64,000 bases of DNA, from positions 62,001 to 126,000 of the forward strand of contig OW569368.1 in NCBI GenBank assembly GCA_937625935.1, written 5' to 3'. Both the position numbers and the translations under genes were made by a program. Of this stretch, positions 43,989 through 55,773 are shown piece by piece; the stretch's first letter is position 1, and every line of letters starts with the position of its first letter. This stretch comes from Tetramitus jugosus (Eukaryota; Heterolobosea; Eutetramitea; Acrasida; Vahlkampfiidae). The notes under the pieces were generated by a model. That model worked only from the letters and a program-made list of their open reading frames with translations. It searched no databases and was not told the origin of the DNA.

Positions 43989-45448
43989 TTACTTTTGTTC
44001 CAACCGAGCAAACTCCTCAATCAACTTTTCTTGCTCTGGTGTCAATGAACGTGGAATGTTGACCTTGAACACAATGGACAAATTACCAGATTTGGTGGAT
44101 GATTGTTTGATACCCTTCTGCTTCAATACAGTCTTATCACCGTGTTGAGTTCCCTTTGGCACAGGAACCTTCTCCACAGTTCCATCGAGCAGGGTGACAG
44201 TAGTCTCACCACCCAACACTGCCTGGTACAACGGAATTGTGTGCTCCAATTCCAAGTCCAATCCTCTTCGCTTGAATTGAGGATCAGGCAACACATGAAT
44301 CTCCAAGAATAAATCACCAGATGGACCACCCTTGAATCCAGGTTCACCGTAGCCTCTCAATCTCAAGACGGATCCACTTTCGACACCGATTGGGATATTG
44401 ACATCAATCTTCTTGTCTTGCAAACTGTATCCACGTCCATTGCAGCTCTTACAGTCATCTGTAATCTTTCCTGTGCCGCCACAGTTGGAACAAGTTTGTT
44501 GCATGACAAAGAATCCTTGTCTCATCTCAATGCGACCATGACCCTTGCAAGAACGGCAAGTCTTTGGCTTGGATTTTGGATCTTCTCCTGTGCCATTGCA
44601 CGTTCCGCAATTCACAGCCTTCTTCACACCCAATTCTCTCTTTGATCCGAATGCAGCTTCCCGCAATGAGATACGAATCGTCTGTCGTGCATCACCACCC
44701 TGTCTTGGTTGACTACGCAAATCATGCATGTCAGCAAATGGATTTTCACCTCCGGCACCGCCTCCGCCGAACCCTCCGAATCCACCACCAAAGAAATCTC
44801 TAAAGATGTCTTCAGCGTTCATACCACCTGGTCCACCTCCGAATCCACCAAATCCTGCATTTGGATCAGTGCTTCCAGTAGTGTCATACATTTGTCTCTT
44901 ATTGTCATCGGATAGAATTTCATATGCGTTTGTAATCTCTGAGAATCTCTCCTTTGCATCAGGTTCCTTACTAATATCTGGGTGATACTTTTTGGCCATC
45001 TAAGACACCAATCCATCAACAATAACACATCATTTTCGATAATTTCATGTTGTTCAATTAGAAAAATTCACAAAAAAGTGTGTGTGTGTGAGCAAAGGAG
45101 ATCAATCGAGAAAAAGACAAACAACAAACAAATTATTCTCTGGCAAAGACGAGTGCAACATACCTCCTTGTACTTTTTCTTCACTTCTTCTTTACTGGCA
45201 TTCTTGTCCAATCCGAGCACCTTGTACGGATTTTTTTCACTCAAATGGATCGATTGAGAATGGAATGATCTGGATTGAGTAGTGCTCGATTGATGTTGTT
45301 GTTGATGATGATGATGATGTGAACACGATGAATTTATCGAGTGAGAAACACAGCGGAATAGGAGCGGAGTATTATGGCTCACTCTGTTTGTGGCGGGAGA
45401 AGCAGATAGCTTTAATGTTGTTGACAACCTGAGAAATCGACTGGCCAT
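43989..45448 (-). CDS. DNAJA3: Mitochondrial DnaJ/Hsp40, type I (Tid1/Mdj1-like)
   Basis: Exons 45448-45164 and 44999-43989 join in phase 0 inside the J-domain, giving 431 aa. The first 70 residues are a basic, Ser/His/Gln-rich presequence ([15 protein letters not shown]). The J-domain includes [20 protein letters not shown] and the HPD motif. A Gly/Phe region and four CxxCxGxG zinc repeats follow ([32 protein letters not shown]), then the DnaJ C-terminal substrate-binding domains. All elements of a full type I co-chaperone for mitochondrial Hsp70 are present. Confidence 0.94.
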
Positions 45449-45907
45449 TGTTGAACGTCTATTGATTATTTGTTTGAAGAAGAAAATTTGTGTGTTTGTT
45501 GTTGTTGTTGTGTGATTTTTTTCATCGTCTCAAACAACAACAGCATTCAAATTTTCACACGGAAGTCTTCTTGTTCTTCCGATGGCGTGGAAATTGTTGG
45601 TTGAACCTTCAGGTAAGGAAATTACATTCGGAATACCATAAGATTGACGAGGTTGATGCGTACTGATGGACAAGTTTCTTTCATCGTTGAAATAACCATT
45701 TGATCAGTGCTCGGTTACAGACAGAAGTATTGCTTAGGATGAGAACTGACAACAAGATCAATTAGCAAAGGGTTCAGCAAAACCATTCATTTCTATCATT
45801 GTTTTCAAACCTTTTCGTGTATTACCCTTGGGAGTTTACGAGTAGGCCATAGTTAGCAAGTATACTCAAAGATATACGAGAATATGAAGGAAACACAATC
45901 CACCACG
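45449..45907. other. Intergenic region downstream of an RCC1-like gene
   Basis: About 460 bp. The segment next to 45908 stays open in another frame for about 30 codons (LQQHSRAFLTWWIVF), which may be a decayed continuation of the BTB-like start of the RCC1 gene. Otherwise nothing is recognised. Confidence 0.4.
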
Positions 45908-47275
45908 TTAGGAACGCCCTTGAATGTTGTTGTAATTCAGTTCCTCGTTTGCACAGATGATAGTCACATCGCATAACAGTTGCTTCTGACGCAATAAATT
46001 GATGTTGGGGAGTGAAAAGTTCTTGACAACGGCTTGATGTATAATTGTTGTGCAAAAAGTGCCTGTCAATTTAACAAATGTATTTTCATCGAGGTCAACA
46101 CCCTCATCAAACTGTAGTTGTTCGGGTGCAATGCTATCATTGGCAGAATCCACTGCCATCTTATACAATTTGTTTTTCGAACGAGCGTACATCAACACAC
46201 TGCCTGAACCAATTTGATTCACTGGCCATAGTGAGAATAAGGTGGTCACCTTCTCTTCCTCACCAACAGTACCTACGTGAACATATCCAGCAGCATCTAA
46301 AGCCATAAATTGAGTCCAGTCACAGCACACCTCAATCACAGGGATATCTCGACGATAGAGAAATTCTACACATGTATAGTCTTTGCTCAAGCGAGCTGCG
46401 AATAACTTTCCTTTGTCGTCCAATACAACTGAAAATTTTGATCCAGCATCTATCTTCTTGCATGGAAAATTGATTGGATTCCTCTCAAGTGACACTGGAT
46501 GAACGTAGTGCATGACTGATTGGTTTAGGTTCACTTGTGTTCCTGTTGTTGAGCTAACTACTTGGAGCTTTAGATGACCCAAAAAATATACATTCATCGT
46601 GGATAAGTCCTGCATGAGCAGAAAATGAGTTCCACATCCAATTTTGCGTACTTGACTTGTACTACTAGGCATGATCACTGCTTTCGGTATGCATTGTGTC
46701 GTACGTCGATTATCATCGTCAAGTGAATAGGCACTCTGAGTCCCTTTGTTCCAAAATTGTCGAGCAATATTACCACATGTAAACACTTGACCCGTGGTGC
46801 TCAGGAAGGCAGAAAAGTTTCCACCAACCTCTATATACTCTATCTGCTCATCCTTGATGTCACCCTGTATCAACGTGGGATAAATTGCTCGATTGAAATG
46901 ACCGAGTCCTAACTGGCCATCATTGTTACCACCCAGCGCCCAACATCTTCCATTGAACTCCAACAAGAGTACATGTGACACACCACATGCAATTTGCTTG
47001 ATGTGTCTCTGACCTTGAGTCCTCAACCACTGCTCCTCTCCATAGTTTACAGAGTAGCCATCTTCTCTGACTTGAACTTCATGATTCATGGTGTGCCATG
47101 ATGGCAATGACGAAAACGAGATTTCGCGTCCCAACTTTTTTATTATCCTTGTTGTATAAGGATCATCACTCCACAACTCGTCACACACTCTGCCCATTCC
47201 GAGGAGTACTGACGTTCCAGGTACTATACTCCTGGTCAGTGTCTCTTGATTGGCAAGCAACAAAGCAGATGACAT
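45908..47275 (-). CDS. RCC1-repeat protein ending in a BTB-like stub
   Basis: Single exon, 455 aa. RCC1-type repeats are visible: IKQIACGVSHVLLLEFNGRCWALGGNNDGQLGLG, YIEVGGNFSAFLSTTGQVFTCGN, VRKIGCGTHFLLM, KIDAGSKFSVVLDDKGKLFAA and VIEVCCDWTQFMALDAAGYV. The last 25 residues, LLCDVTIICANEE..., look like the first strand of a BTB domain but stop after 12 more residues. RCC1-BTB proteins are often ubiquitin-ligase adaptors; without a BTB this one would lack Cul3 binding. Either the gene is truncated or a frameshift follows. It is divergent from p24, 87 bp apart. Confidence 0.78.
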   Translation of the reverse strand: MSSALLLANQETLTRSIVPGTSVLLGMGRVCDELWSDDPYTTRIIKKLGREISFSSLPSWHTMNHEVQVREDGYSVNYGEEQWLRTQGQRHIKQIACGVSHVLLLEFNGRCWALGGNNDGQLGLGHFNRAIYPTLIQGDIKDEQIEYIEVGGNFSAFLSTTGQVFTCGNIARQFWNKGTQSAYSLDDDNRRTTQCIPKAVIMPSSTSQVRKIGCGTHFLLMQDLSTMNVYFLGHLKLQVVSSTTGTQVNLNQSVMHYVHPVSLERNPINFPCKKIDAGSKFSVVLDDKGKLFAARLSKDYTCVEFLYRRDIPVIEVCCDWTQFMALDAAGYVHVGTVGEEEKVTTLFSLWPVNQIGSGSVLMYARSKNKLYKMAVDSANDSIAPEQLQFDEGVDLDENTFVKLTGTFCTTIIHQAVVKNFSLPNINLLRQKQLLCDVTIICANEELNYNNIQGRS

Positions 47276-47362
47276 TTTCTTATGATCCGTTTTTTCCAGG
47301 TTCCGTTCTTTGCTTTTGGCTATTTTTCCGATTGTTAAACAGCAGTTGCGAACAAAGCGAAA

Positions 47363-48378
47363 ATGACAATCAGACAGTCATCAACAACACAAATGATTAT
47401 GAGCAATGACTCTTCGATGAGGCGTCATATCCTCTCCAGTCGTTTTGTAGCTTTGATTACATTATCAATCATTCTTTTTCTGTTTGTTTCTCCTTGCTCG
47501 CTTCATGCTCTCCATGTACATTTGCCACATGATCGTCCCGTTTGCTTTTACGAGATGTTGGATGCTCCAACTCACATTAGGTAAGCTTTCTCCTGAATTT
47601 TGTTTGCGTCAATCATCTCTCCCTGTTTTTTGTTGATTCTTGGTCAACTTCGTTTTACTCATTATTGGGGGGTGCCTTTTCGTGCATGTATTGGTTAATG
47701 ACTGTTGCATTGTATGTCAATTGTGTGTTCAGCGTGACATATAAATTGACAGAGGAGAACTCGAAGAGTGCTGCTAGGTCAATTGAGGGAACAACCGCTC
47801 TCTATGCCTACATTAAGAATCCACATGAAGGTGTCATTTTCGATCGGCATCTTGAAGCTATGGAGGGTGAGTTTGATACGCGAACAGATGGTGCTACGAT
47901 TGGATTTTATGAGATTTGTATAGAAAAGTCAAACAGTGGAGGCTTTCTAGGTGGCTTAACATCAAAGGCACAAAGCACTCAAAAGTTACATGTGGATATT
48001 CACACTGATCGATCCGTTGGTCAAAACAATGATCAGAAACAGTTTGAGTCCAAGGAAAGATTGAGTAACATTGAGCAAAAATTGAAAGAAATGGATGAAA
48101 TCATTGCAGACATTAGCTATGACCAAGTTTCATTTGAAGTAAGTGTGTTGCTGCTGCGATATATTGTTTTTTGACATGTTCATGTATTTATTTGGGTTGG
48201 AGCATTTCTAACAAGAATACACTTATAGAAAAGGGAGAAGAGATTTAGAGTAACTAGTGAGAGTATGTTACATAGAATGTTTGTCTATGGCATTCTTCAA
48301 CTATTGTTGCTTATTGGATTGGCAATCTGGCAAGTGAGTCATTTGAGAGGCTTTTTCATTCAAAGGAAACTGAAATAA
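47363..48378 (+). CDS. p24 family cargo receptor (TMED/EMP24)
   Basis: Exons 47363-47580, 47733-48138 and 48229-48378 give 257 aa. After a longer than usual N-region (26 residues) comes a signal sequence (FVALITLSIILFLFVSPCSL). The GOLD domain includes RPVCFYEMLDAP, then IGFYEICIEKS with the paired Cys. A coiled-coil segment (LSNIEQKLKEMDEIIADI) and RVTSESMLHRMFVYGILQLLLLIGLAIWQV (TM) follow. The tail HLRGFFIQRKLK carries the FF coat-binding motif and terminal basic residues. p24 proteins cycle between ER and Golgi in COPI/COPII vesicles. Gly/Ser insertion (SGGFLGGL) in the GOLD domain is unusual. Confidence 0.93.
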
Positions 48379-48468
48379 GAGATTGGTGATTGATATCATC
48401 TTCTTTATACAAAAATCGAGTGTGAATAGTACTACACTCACAATACTTCAAAATATACAGGCATGTGA

Positions 48469-49368
48469 TCATTTGTTGTTGTCCACTGCAGCGGGTGTGT
48501 TCTCTGCAAAGGCTTGAGTCAATATTGCCGAGGTCATTGGATCAATGTATCTCTCATCTTCCGTATCGAACAAATTGAGAAGTGCACCAATATTTCCCTT
48601 CTCCTTTACATGTGGTTCCTTGTTGAGCAAATAGTACGTACTATTGCTTCTTACGGCACTTCCTGAGTGAATCAAGTCCGATCCTGTTCCGTGTCTGTAG
48701 AAATAGCTATTGAGAGCAGCAGGATTGATACGGGACAATCGGAACTCGTGGATCATGTAGTTTGAAGGCCAACGGTGCATTCCCAGCTCATAAAACCTTC
48801 TCTTCAAGGTAGAGATACTGACACGAAGTTTCTTGGCGGCAGTGCTCTGTGGCAATGGGAAGATACGGATCATGTCTTTCATTGGGATAATAATCTTGTT
48901 CTTCTTGGTCTTTCTCTTCTTCTTTTTCTTCATAACACCTTTGTTTTGGCTCACCATATGGTGGTTGGATTCCGAACCGGCATGATACGGAATGAACTGA
49001 AAGGTATGACTCTTGTTGGCAGGAACTGAACTAACTGTGGTTGATGACTCGTCATGAACCAACACTTGTTTTCTGTCGTAGTTGATCGTTGGCTTCTCTT
49101 CCAGCGATTGAGCGTCCAACAGAAGTGGACTCTCACCAGGAAACAACGGCTCTGAAGGAATGATTTTTGGATGAGGAACAGACATGGTCCACTGCTTGTG
49201 GTCTTGTGAATCGCGGTGAGAAGTTTCCAGTGGCTCTCCTTGCCTGGACATTGAGGCAGGGGAGCAGAGGAATGGCTTGTTGGTTGAAGAGAACCGATGA
49301 TCAGTCATTGGATTTGAGTTGTTGTTATGATTGTCTTGTCCGAGGTTGTATAGTAGAAAATGGGCCAT
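48469..49368 (-). CDS. RWP-RK domain transcription factor
   Basis: 299 aa from ATG 49368; the frame also opens six codons earlier at a TTG. Residues about 155-215 contain MIRIFPLPQSTAAKKLRVSISTLKRRFYELGMHRWPSN, matching the RWP-RK helix-turn-helix (PI..AA..L.V....LK......G..RWP), although the trailing RK pair is replaced. A Lys-rich segment just upstream (KKKKKRKTKKNK) would serve as an NLS. N- and C-terminal regions are polar and Ser/Asn-rich. RWP-RK factors control nitrogen response and gametogenesis in plants and algae, and occur in some amoebae. Confidence 0.85.
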   Translation of the reverse strand: MAHFLLYNLGQDNHNNNSNPMTDHRFSSTNKPFLCSPASMSRQGEPLETSHRDSQDHKQWTMSVPHPKIIPSEPLFPGESPLLLDAQSLEEKPTINYDRKQVLVHDESSTTVSSVPANKSHTFQFIPYHAGSESNHHMVSQNKGVMKKKKKRKTKKNKIIIPMKDMIRIFPLPQSTAAKKLRVSISTLKRRFYELGMHRWPSNYMIHEFRLSRINPAALNSYFYRHGTGSDLIHSGSAVRSNSTYYLLNKEPHVKEKGNIGALLNLFDTEDERYIDPMTSAILTQAFAENTPAAVDNNK

Positions 49369-49766
49369 GAAGATGAAAGGAAGCAATAGTCAGTTTACCT
49401 CGGTTCTTTTTAGAATGTTATCGGATTGTATCAAGAATCGGTAGGTACCTTCCTCTCTAATAGGGTCCACTTCATTAGCCCAATAAAGTCATGATTAGAA
49501 ACCAGAATCACTTGGAGATTTTTTCAGGCGATCCGATACACTATCGCTTTTCTGGATGTGGATTGATTCCTATATAAAAGAAAGAGCGATCAGGAATACA
49601 ATGGATTCGAATAACCATGCAGTCAAGGTATTTTTTTGGACTTACCTGAACTTATTTGAGGATATTTTTTTGAGTTCAACGCCATCTATGTGATCCGGTA
49701 CAGGCGAGACCAATTTGGGTATTCAGTTATTCTCCAAAATTTATTGGTGGAATTAAGTTTATGAGA
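49369..49766. other. Intergenic region
   Basis: About 400 bp between the RWP-RK start and the 3' end of the Hrd3 gene. T-runs near 49626-49635 and 49665-49672; no supported ORF. Confidence 0.4.
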
Positions 49767-52700
49767 TCATGGTTGTTGGCGCAGTTGTTGCTGTATTCTC
49801 CTCTGCTCATTCAGGTTATTGGTGTACACGTATCGAATGAAGGCAAGGAACAATAATAGCCCAATCAAAGAGGCCAATATTACATCCTCATGCATCATAA
49901 CTCTATCCCAAGTAAGATTCTGATAGAACTTGTTGTATGTTTCAATCTTCACCAAGTTGATCAATGCACGAACGATTGGACGTTCGGTGAATGCAGGTTG
50001 TTGAGCTTGAGGTGTTGGAGTTGTTGATTCTTCCTGAGCTTCCTTCACTCCCCATGCAATCAACTTATTGTAAATGAAATCTCTGGCTATACTCAGTCCC
50101 CAGTGAGCGTACAGCTTTGACAGTGCCATGTAGACGGGCACAGCTGCTGCAGTATCTGTCTCTGAGGCCATATCATAGTATCTCTTGGCCAAATGGAAGT
50201 CTTTAGGCAGACCAAGACCATGTTCGTGCATTATGCCTAGGTTAAACATGGCTTGTGCATTCCGTAAATCTGCAGCTCTTCGATAGTGGTATACACTCTT
50301 TTCAAAACGCACTGTGACATTGTGCATTTCGGTATGGTTCGAAGCAACGGCATTTGTGAGACCAGATGTGCCATAGTAATAGAAGTCACCCACTTTCACG
50401 TGTGCTTCCACGTTGCCTTGATCAGCAGCTCTCTTGTACCAGAAGATGGCACGTTGCAGCTGTTCATATTCATCCGAGTGATCTCTCATGAACGCATCGA
50501 TTCCATATCCTCTATCGAACATGTATGCAGTATTACTTTGGGCGACTTCAATTCCCAGCTCAGCGAATTGTTGGTATGTGTAAAGTGCGGAGTGATAATC
50601 TTCTCCATTTGAGTAGTCCTCGAATGCTTTATCGATCGAGGATAACCATGATGCCTTCTCCACGACCTGCTTAAACAATTGCAAAGCAATCTGACAATTT
50701 TTCACAGTTCCCAAACCATCCTTGTACAAGATACCGAGGAAATACTTGGCGAGTGTTTGTCCCTGTTGAGAGGCAAGGGCGAAATATTTTAGTGCCTCAG
50801 TAAAGCTCTGTTCCACTCCATTTCCGCTCATGTACAGCACAGCCAAGTTGAATTGAGCGTCAGCGTTGTTTTGATTTGCACTCATATTGAAATACCTTGC
50901 AGCGATTTGAGCATTTTTCTCTAGAGAGAATCCAGCAGTGACTGGTGGAGAACTCTTTGATTCAATTGAAGTTGGTTGAGTTGTTGGAGCAAGTCCTCCA
51001 GTTGGTGCCTCATTGGAAGCTACGGGATTCGAAACACTGGTAGAGTCAGCATGAGGAGCAGTGTTGACTTGTTCTGTTGCAGAATTGATAGAAGTGAGAC
51101 TCGATGGAGCAACTGCTTCCAATGGTTTGGACTGAGCGCCCAGTAGGTACATGTAGCCAAGACCGTTTTGAGCAGATGCATCTCCCAACTCTGCCCCCTT
51201 CCTAAAATATTTGAACGCTGTTTCATTGTTTTGAGACACGCCGATACCCTTAGCATACATGTTTCCGAGGGCTGCATATGCTTCAGGTTCTCCTGCCTCT
51301 GCTGCTCTGTGGAAGTACTGTCTTGCCAAGTCACCATTACGAGGGAGACCTCGAATTCCATACATGTGCGCATATCCAACAACCAACTGTGATGAAGTTG
51401 AGCCTCTCTCAGCACTATATTGATAGTAGTCCATGACATCTTCTTGATTTTGTTTCATTTCTCGAGCAACATTGTCAGTAATCCGGACTTTTTCAATCAA
51501 TGGGACTGTTCCTCTCTCGAAATCAGACTTGACCAATTCCGCTGCTTGTTGATAGTATTTAACTGCTGTATAACAAGACTTTGGCACTCCATAGCCATAC
51601 ATGTGTTTATGTCCGAGAGCAACGTTACATCGGAGACTGTTGTGCAGTGTACCAAGGAAATAATTGAGGGTGGAGAGCGACTCTGGATCAAATGATGCAA
51701 TTTGAGAGTCTATTTGACTAACAATTTGTCGATTCGTTTCCACATAGTCGCCAATTTCTTTTCTCGTAATTTCCAACAACAATTCTCTCTCTAGCGCTTG
51801 TTCAGAGGAGAGCTCTTCCATACCATCGACCAAATCATTCACCGATTCCATTGTAGGTAGGACATGATCGGACATGTACAATCCAGCCAATAGATTCTTC
51901 ACGGCAATCAAATCCTCTGACGATACAAATTGATTGCCATACAGGAATCCAGCAGAGAAATAGGCCATGGAATTTCCCTTGAATGCCGACGCTAGAATAT
52001 AATGTTTAAACTTAGTCACGTCCAATCGACCAAACTTGTTCGTTTCATAAATCGTAGCCAAATTGCGCAGTGCCAAGCTGTCTTCTGGATACTTTTGAGC
52101 AATCTGCAAATACAATTCAATCGCTCTAGTCACATTTTGTTCATCATATGTATCGGTAAAAGATACCAAATTCTTCACAATCAACAACTCTGATTGCAAC
52201 TTTGATGCACGTTCTGCTTTTCTGATTTCCTTCTTCAATAATAGCTTCTGGTAGATGGACTGACGCAAGTGCTCTTTTTGTTGTTGCTCTAATTGTTCTT
52301 CTGTGATTGAAATGTCTCGTTCATCATTGTCAATCACACTCGATGGAATATCCTTTACATCTTCGATGCTTGATTCTGTTTTCATTGACGTTTGTTGATC
52401 ACCAATATCCTGAACAACTGGTTTGTTTTGATCAACAGAAATCTTCTCATTCTGTTCCTGCTGCAATTTTAACTTTCTTTGCAACAGTGTCAGCTTCACT
52501 CGATTGTTCAACAATTGATCTTCATTTTCTCTGACCAAGGACGATATTTCAACAGTGTCATCAGCATCCATGATGTGAATGGCAGGATTCCTCACTTTGG
52601 TTGCTTGTATCGGCTGATGTTGTTGTTGTTTTTTTGCTTGATCATTCGATGATGATGAAGTGGACTCCTCCTTCTTCTTCTTACTATCCTTTGAATCACT

Positions 52701-53340
52701 TTTGAGATGTGCGAGTGTTTCTCGAATTTGTTGCTTCGTTTCCTCTGACAACTGAGAAAATGTTTCACTGTTGGTGATTTCTTCCAATGTTGTTGTTTGT
52801 TGTTGTCCACTGTTGGGATCAATAATGATAATGGTTTCAATTTCTGGTGATGATGATGATGAAGCTTGTTGTTCTGATGATGAAAACTCAATGTCATTAT
52901 TTTTTAGTGAGGAGTCTTCTTTTTCGTCCTTGTTTGTAGTTTTGATGGTCGACCCTCCACCACCATGTTTTTCTTCAGTGGAAGTCACATGTTGTTGTTG
53001 TTGTTCCTTTTTATCATCTGCATGTTGTTGAATGGAAGAAGTTGTAGATGATGATGATGGTACAGTAGCTTGTTGTTGTTGTTGTAGATGTTGTTGTTGA
53101 TGCTCTTTCTGTTGTGTTTGGTGTTGTTGGATGTTGTTGTCTTGTGCACTCACTGAGAGAAACAAATCAAACATTGTTAGCTTCGAATGCACATTGATTT
53201 TGGATCAAAAAAAAACAAGAAGAAAAAGGTAGGATCGTACCTTGAATGGCAAGAAAGCAAATAATGAGAAACAAAAGACACAACAATAACAATAGACGAG
53301 GTATTGATTTTTTGTTGATGTTTTGGGATGTAATTTGCAT
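49767..53340 (-). CDS. SEL1L: Hrd3/SEL1L, SEL1-repeat ERAD adaptor
   Basis: Exons 53340-53241 and 53152-49767 join in phase (G|TG), giving 1161 aa. Exon 1 is almost entirely a signal peptide (PRLLLLLCLLFLIICFLAIQ). About 230 residues of Gln/Ser/Glu low complexity follow. SEL1 repeats then run in clusters from about 320 to 1080 (for example ALGNMYAKGIGVSQNNETAFKYF, AQFNLAVLYMSGNGVEQSFTEALKYF, MFNLGIMHEHGLGLPKDFHLAKRYYD). A single TM lies near the C-terminus (VILASLIGLLLFLAFIRYVY). This is the full Hrd3/SEL1L layout; the protein sits in the ER membrane and feeds glycoproteins to the Hrd1 ligase. No Hrd1 gene is in the window. Confidence 0.92.
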
Positions 53341-53446
53341 ATCCTCTTTTTTGTTATTCTTTGATCAAAGAAGCTTTGTGTGGTGTTTTGTTGCCGATAA
53401 TGTTTTTTGTGAGCTTGAACCACGTGGCAGAAATCTAAATCTGGTT

Positions 53447-54140
53447 TCATTTCCCGTCCAAAAAATTCCTTGTTGGATTTTTGTTTGAGAAGAACAAAGT
53501 AGGAGGTCCAAGTATGCATTGTTTTGCACATCCGTACTGTGTTTCTTCCTTTTGATGTCTTTCACTTGTACTTTGTTTTGTCTGAGTCCAATAACTACAC
53601 ACAGGACAATTCTTCATAGGTCCATTCAAGAGATAGAGGGTATGTTTCTCACATACATCTTCCAATGGAAATAATTCTTTTGCCAGTTGTTTTACAAAGT
53701 CTACCTGACTAACACTTTGGCCAGTTTGCTTGTTATAGAGAACTCTGGCATTATGAGCAAGCAAACTCATGAAGAAGGATCGCAATGTTGTAATCCATGA
53801 TTCGATGTTGTAACAGGTGAGAATTGATCTGTTTGCCTCATCAACAAAGCCTGAAATTTTGTTGTAAAAACAAAATGAACTTCATGAGCAATAGTCTCAA
53901 ATTTCATAACATATGGGTGGGGCTTCCTGGGAATGAACATAGAATGAGGGATGAATCTGCCTCGATACGTTGCAATGCTTTCGTCCACTCAAACCAGTTG
54001 CGTTGGTTCCTTGCAACTTAAAAATTGCAGGTTGAGGATAATAATCCATTGATCGATATTCAAATTTAAGCAGCGAAACGTCTCTTCATATTTTCTCTTG
54101 CGAATTCTCAAATTAAACCACTGACCATGACCGCATCACC
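53447..54140 (-). pseudogene. PiggyBac-like transposase remnant (copy 1)
   Basis: Reading minus from about 54140 there is RKRKYEETFRC, then after a stop VDESIATYRGRFIPHSMFIPRKPHPYVMKFETIA. This matches the first catalytic-Asp region of DDE_Tnp_1_7/piggyBac transposases ('DE....rGR.......P.KPh.yg.K'). After a large internal deletion, 53785-53447 encodes the C-terminal part LLAHNARVLYNKQTGQSVSQVDFVKQLAKELF and a decayed Cys-rich tail (CPVCSYW, YGCAKQC). In-frame stops and loss of the central DDE part make it inactive. It lies just upstream of the Hrd3 gene. Confidence 0.7.
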
Positions 54141-54586
54141 CAAGAAAAAAGTCCCACACTTCGTTCAAAAGACAACTCTAGTGGGCATGTAAAATGCTCT
54201 CAAATTGTTGTTGTTAAATTCAGCAACAAATGAATTAGCATAGCTCAATGATATTCTAGTACTAGGTGATGAAGAAGAAGCTGGTCTACCTCTCTGCCCA
54301 GGTAGTTTGTCTTGATTACGCTCAAAAATTCGTCATTCCCTCATATCGTTCATATCTTCCAATAAAATAGGGAGAATGAGTTCACATAAGGACAGAAATT
54401 TCTTGCTCAATGTCACATCACTCTTCTCTTTTACTACTCCGAGGCGATCTTGTTCTGAATCAACCCTCAAACATTCTCCATCGACATGAACAAAATTATC
54501 CGTATTCCTTGTTGGAAAAGTCTCTGTTAGTGTTGCTCCATCCTGTGAAAACGTCAAGCACAATGGAGTTGAGCCAGCCTCTTGAC

Positions 54587-55585
54587 TCACAGGTTGGAAG
54601 AATCACTCAGGTGAGTGTTTTGATTGATGCTCTTCATCAAAGAGCGTAACCTTGTAGTAGGACCGCCGATGGACACAGATCCATCTGTTGTTTTTTTCTT
54701 GTCTTGGGCCTTGTTGCTCCTCAGATCACCCAGTGTGATCCTAGCACTCCTTTTCTTGTTGTCATTGAGTTGTGGACTCTGAATCTCCTTTTCGGAGTCA
54801 TCATCCACATCCACAATGACTGGTTCGTCCTCAGTCAAACCATACCTTTTGCGTGCACTGGCTAGTGCCAATGCAGCAATTTCCTTCTTCACTCTGGCAA
54901 ACACTGGAGAAGTGGCATTCACTTGCTCCAGGATTTGCTGATTTTCAGTGCTGAGCTGTGCAACAGGCACTGTTGGCAGTGGTGTTGCACTCCTTTGTTC
55001 TTCTGCCTCCATTAGATCAGGGGCAGTTCTTTGTGCAACTTCTCGCTCCGGCATTGGAACCGGTTTGTTGCTCTCTTGACCTTTTGTCTTAGCCAGTTCC
55101 TTGGTGAGTTCTGTGACCTGTCGACGCAGTCCGTCAACCACCGTCAGCAACTCCTCATACATTTTCGTCAACCTCTTGTTGACTGCCTTGAGAGGATCAT
55201 GTGGTCTCTCGACGTATCGAGTGACCGTGGCCTTTACCTTGTTCTCTCCACTGAGCACTGCTTGTGCATAGGTTTCGTCACCCATGACCACGAAAGCAGT
55301 GTCACGCTTCTTGAGCACACTGGCAACCTTCTCAGGTCCCAGTAGCTTCTTGATGTCGTCCACTGACATGTTCTTCATGCCATGGACGACCACCTTTCTT
55401 GTGCAATCAACACTGCGCTTGGGTGCAGCAGTGCTGTTGCCAATCCTCCTTTGCTTGTTGAACAACTCAACAAAGTCATAGATGCGGTCACCCTTGACCG
55501 TCACCCATGCAACAAAGCGTTGCTGGCCTTTCCTCTTGATGACTTGGACTCGGTTGAGCCAGTCACCAAACTCCTCTCCAATCTG
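54587..55585 (-). mobile_element. Retrotransposon ORF1-like gene (copy 1, longest)
   Basis: The frame is open for 332 codons from just after an in-frame TGA at 55588-55586 and lacks its own early ATG, so it is 5'-truncated. The N-terminal motif FGDWLNRVQVIKRKGQQRFVAWVTV is shared with the copy at 57860-58357. Another block (LKKRDTAFVVMGDETYAQAVL, then HDPLKAVNKRLTKMYEELL) is shared with the copy at 56811-57061. The middle is a coiled coil (LRRQVTELTKELAKTKG), and the C-terminal third is acidic and then basic (DDDSEKEIQSP...KKRSARITLGDLRS). Multi-copy presence and the nearby RT support an ORF1/nucleic-acid-chaperone role in a LINE. This is inference. Confidence 0.62.
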
Positions 55586-55655
55586 TCAGAGATTTGATTG
55601 ATACTTCCAGTTGATTATTCAATTCTTCATTTGAAACAACAACGCATCTATAGTG

Positions 55656-55682
55656 ATTACAGAAATTACAAACTACATTTCC
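55656..55682 (+). repeat. Dispersed repeat A, copy 1
   Basis: 27 bp (attacagaaattacaaacta and following) are identical to 60790-60816. It lies between the ORF1 copy and the second piggyBac remnant, so it probably belongs to one of these elements. Confidence 0.7.
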
Positions 55683-55773
55683 ACCAAGCTGTAGATAAAA
55701 GAGGGAAAATTACAAAACAAATCCTTCAAATACAAAAACTCAACGTTCACGTCGTGTTCTATCGATGTAAATT

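Noticed and set aside
54333-54590. Open frame after the stop of ORF1 copy 1 as a continuing gene
   Set aside because: It overlaps the stop by a GTG only, has no recognised homology, and no convincing splice or slippage signal was found.
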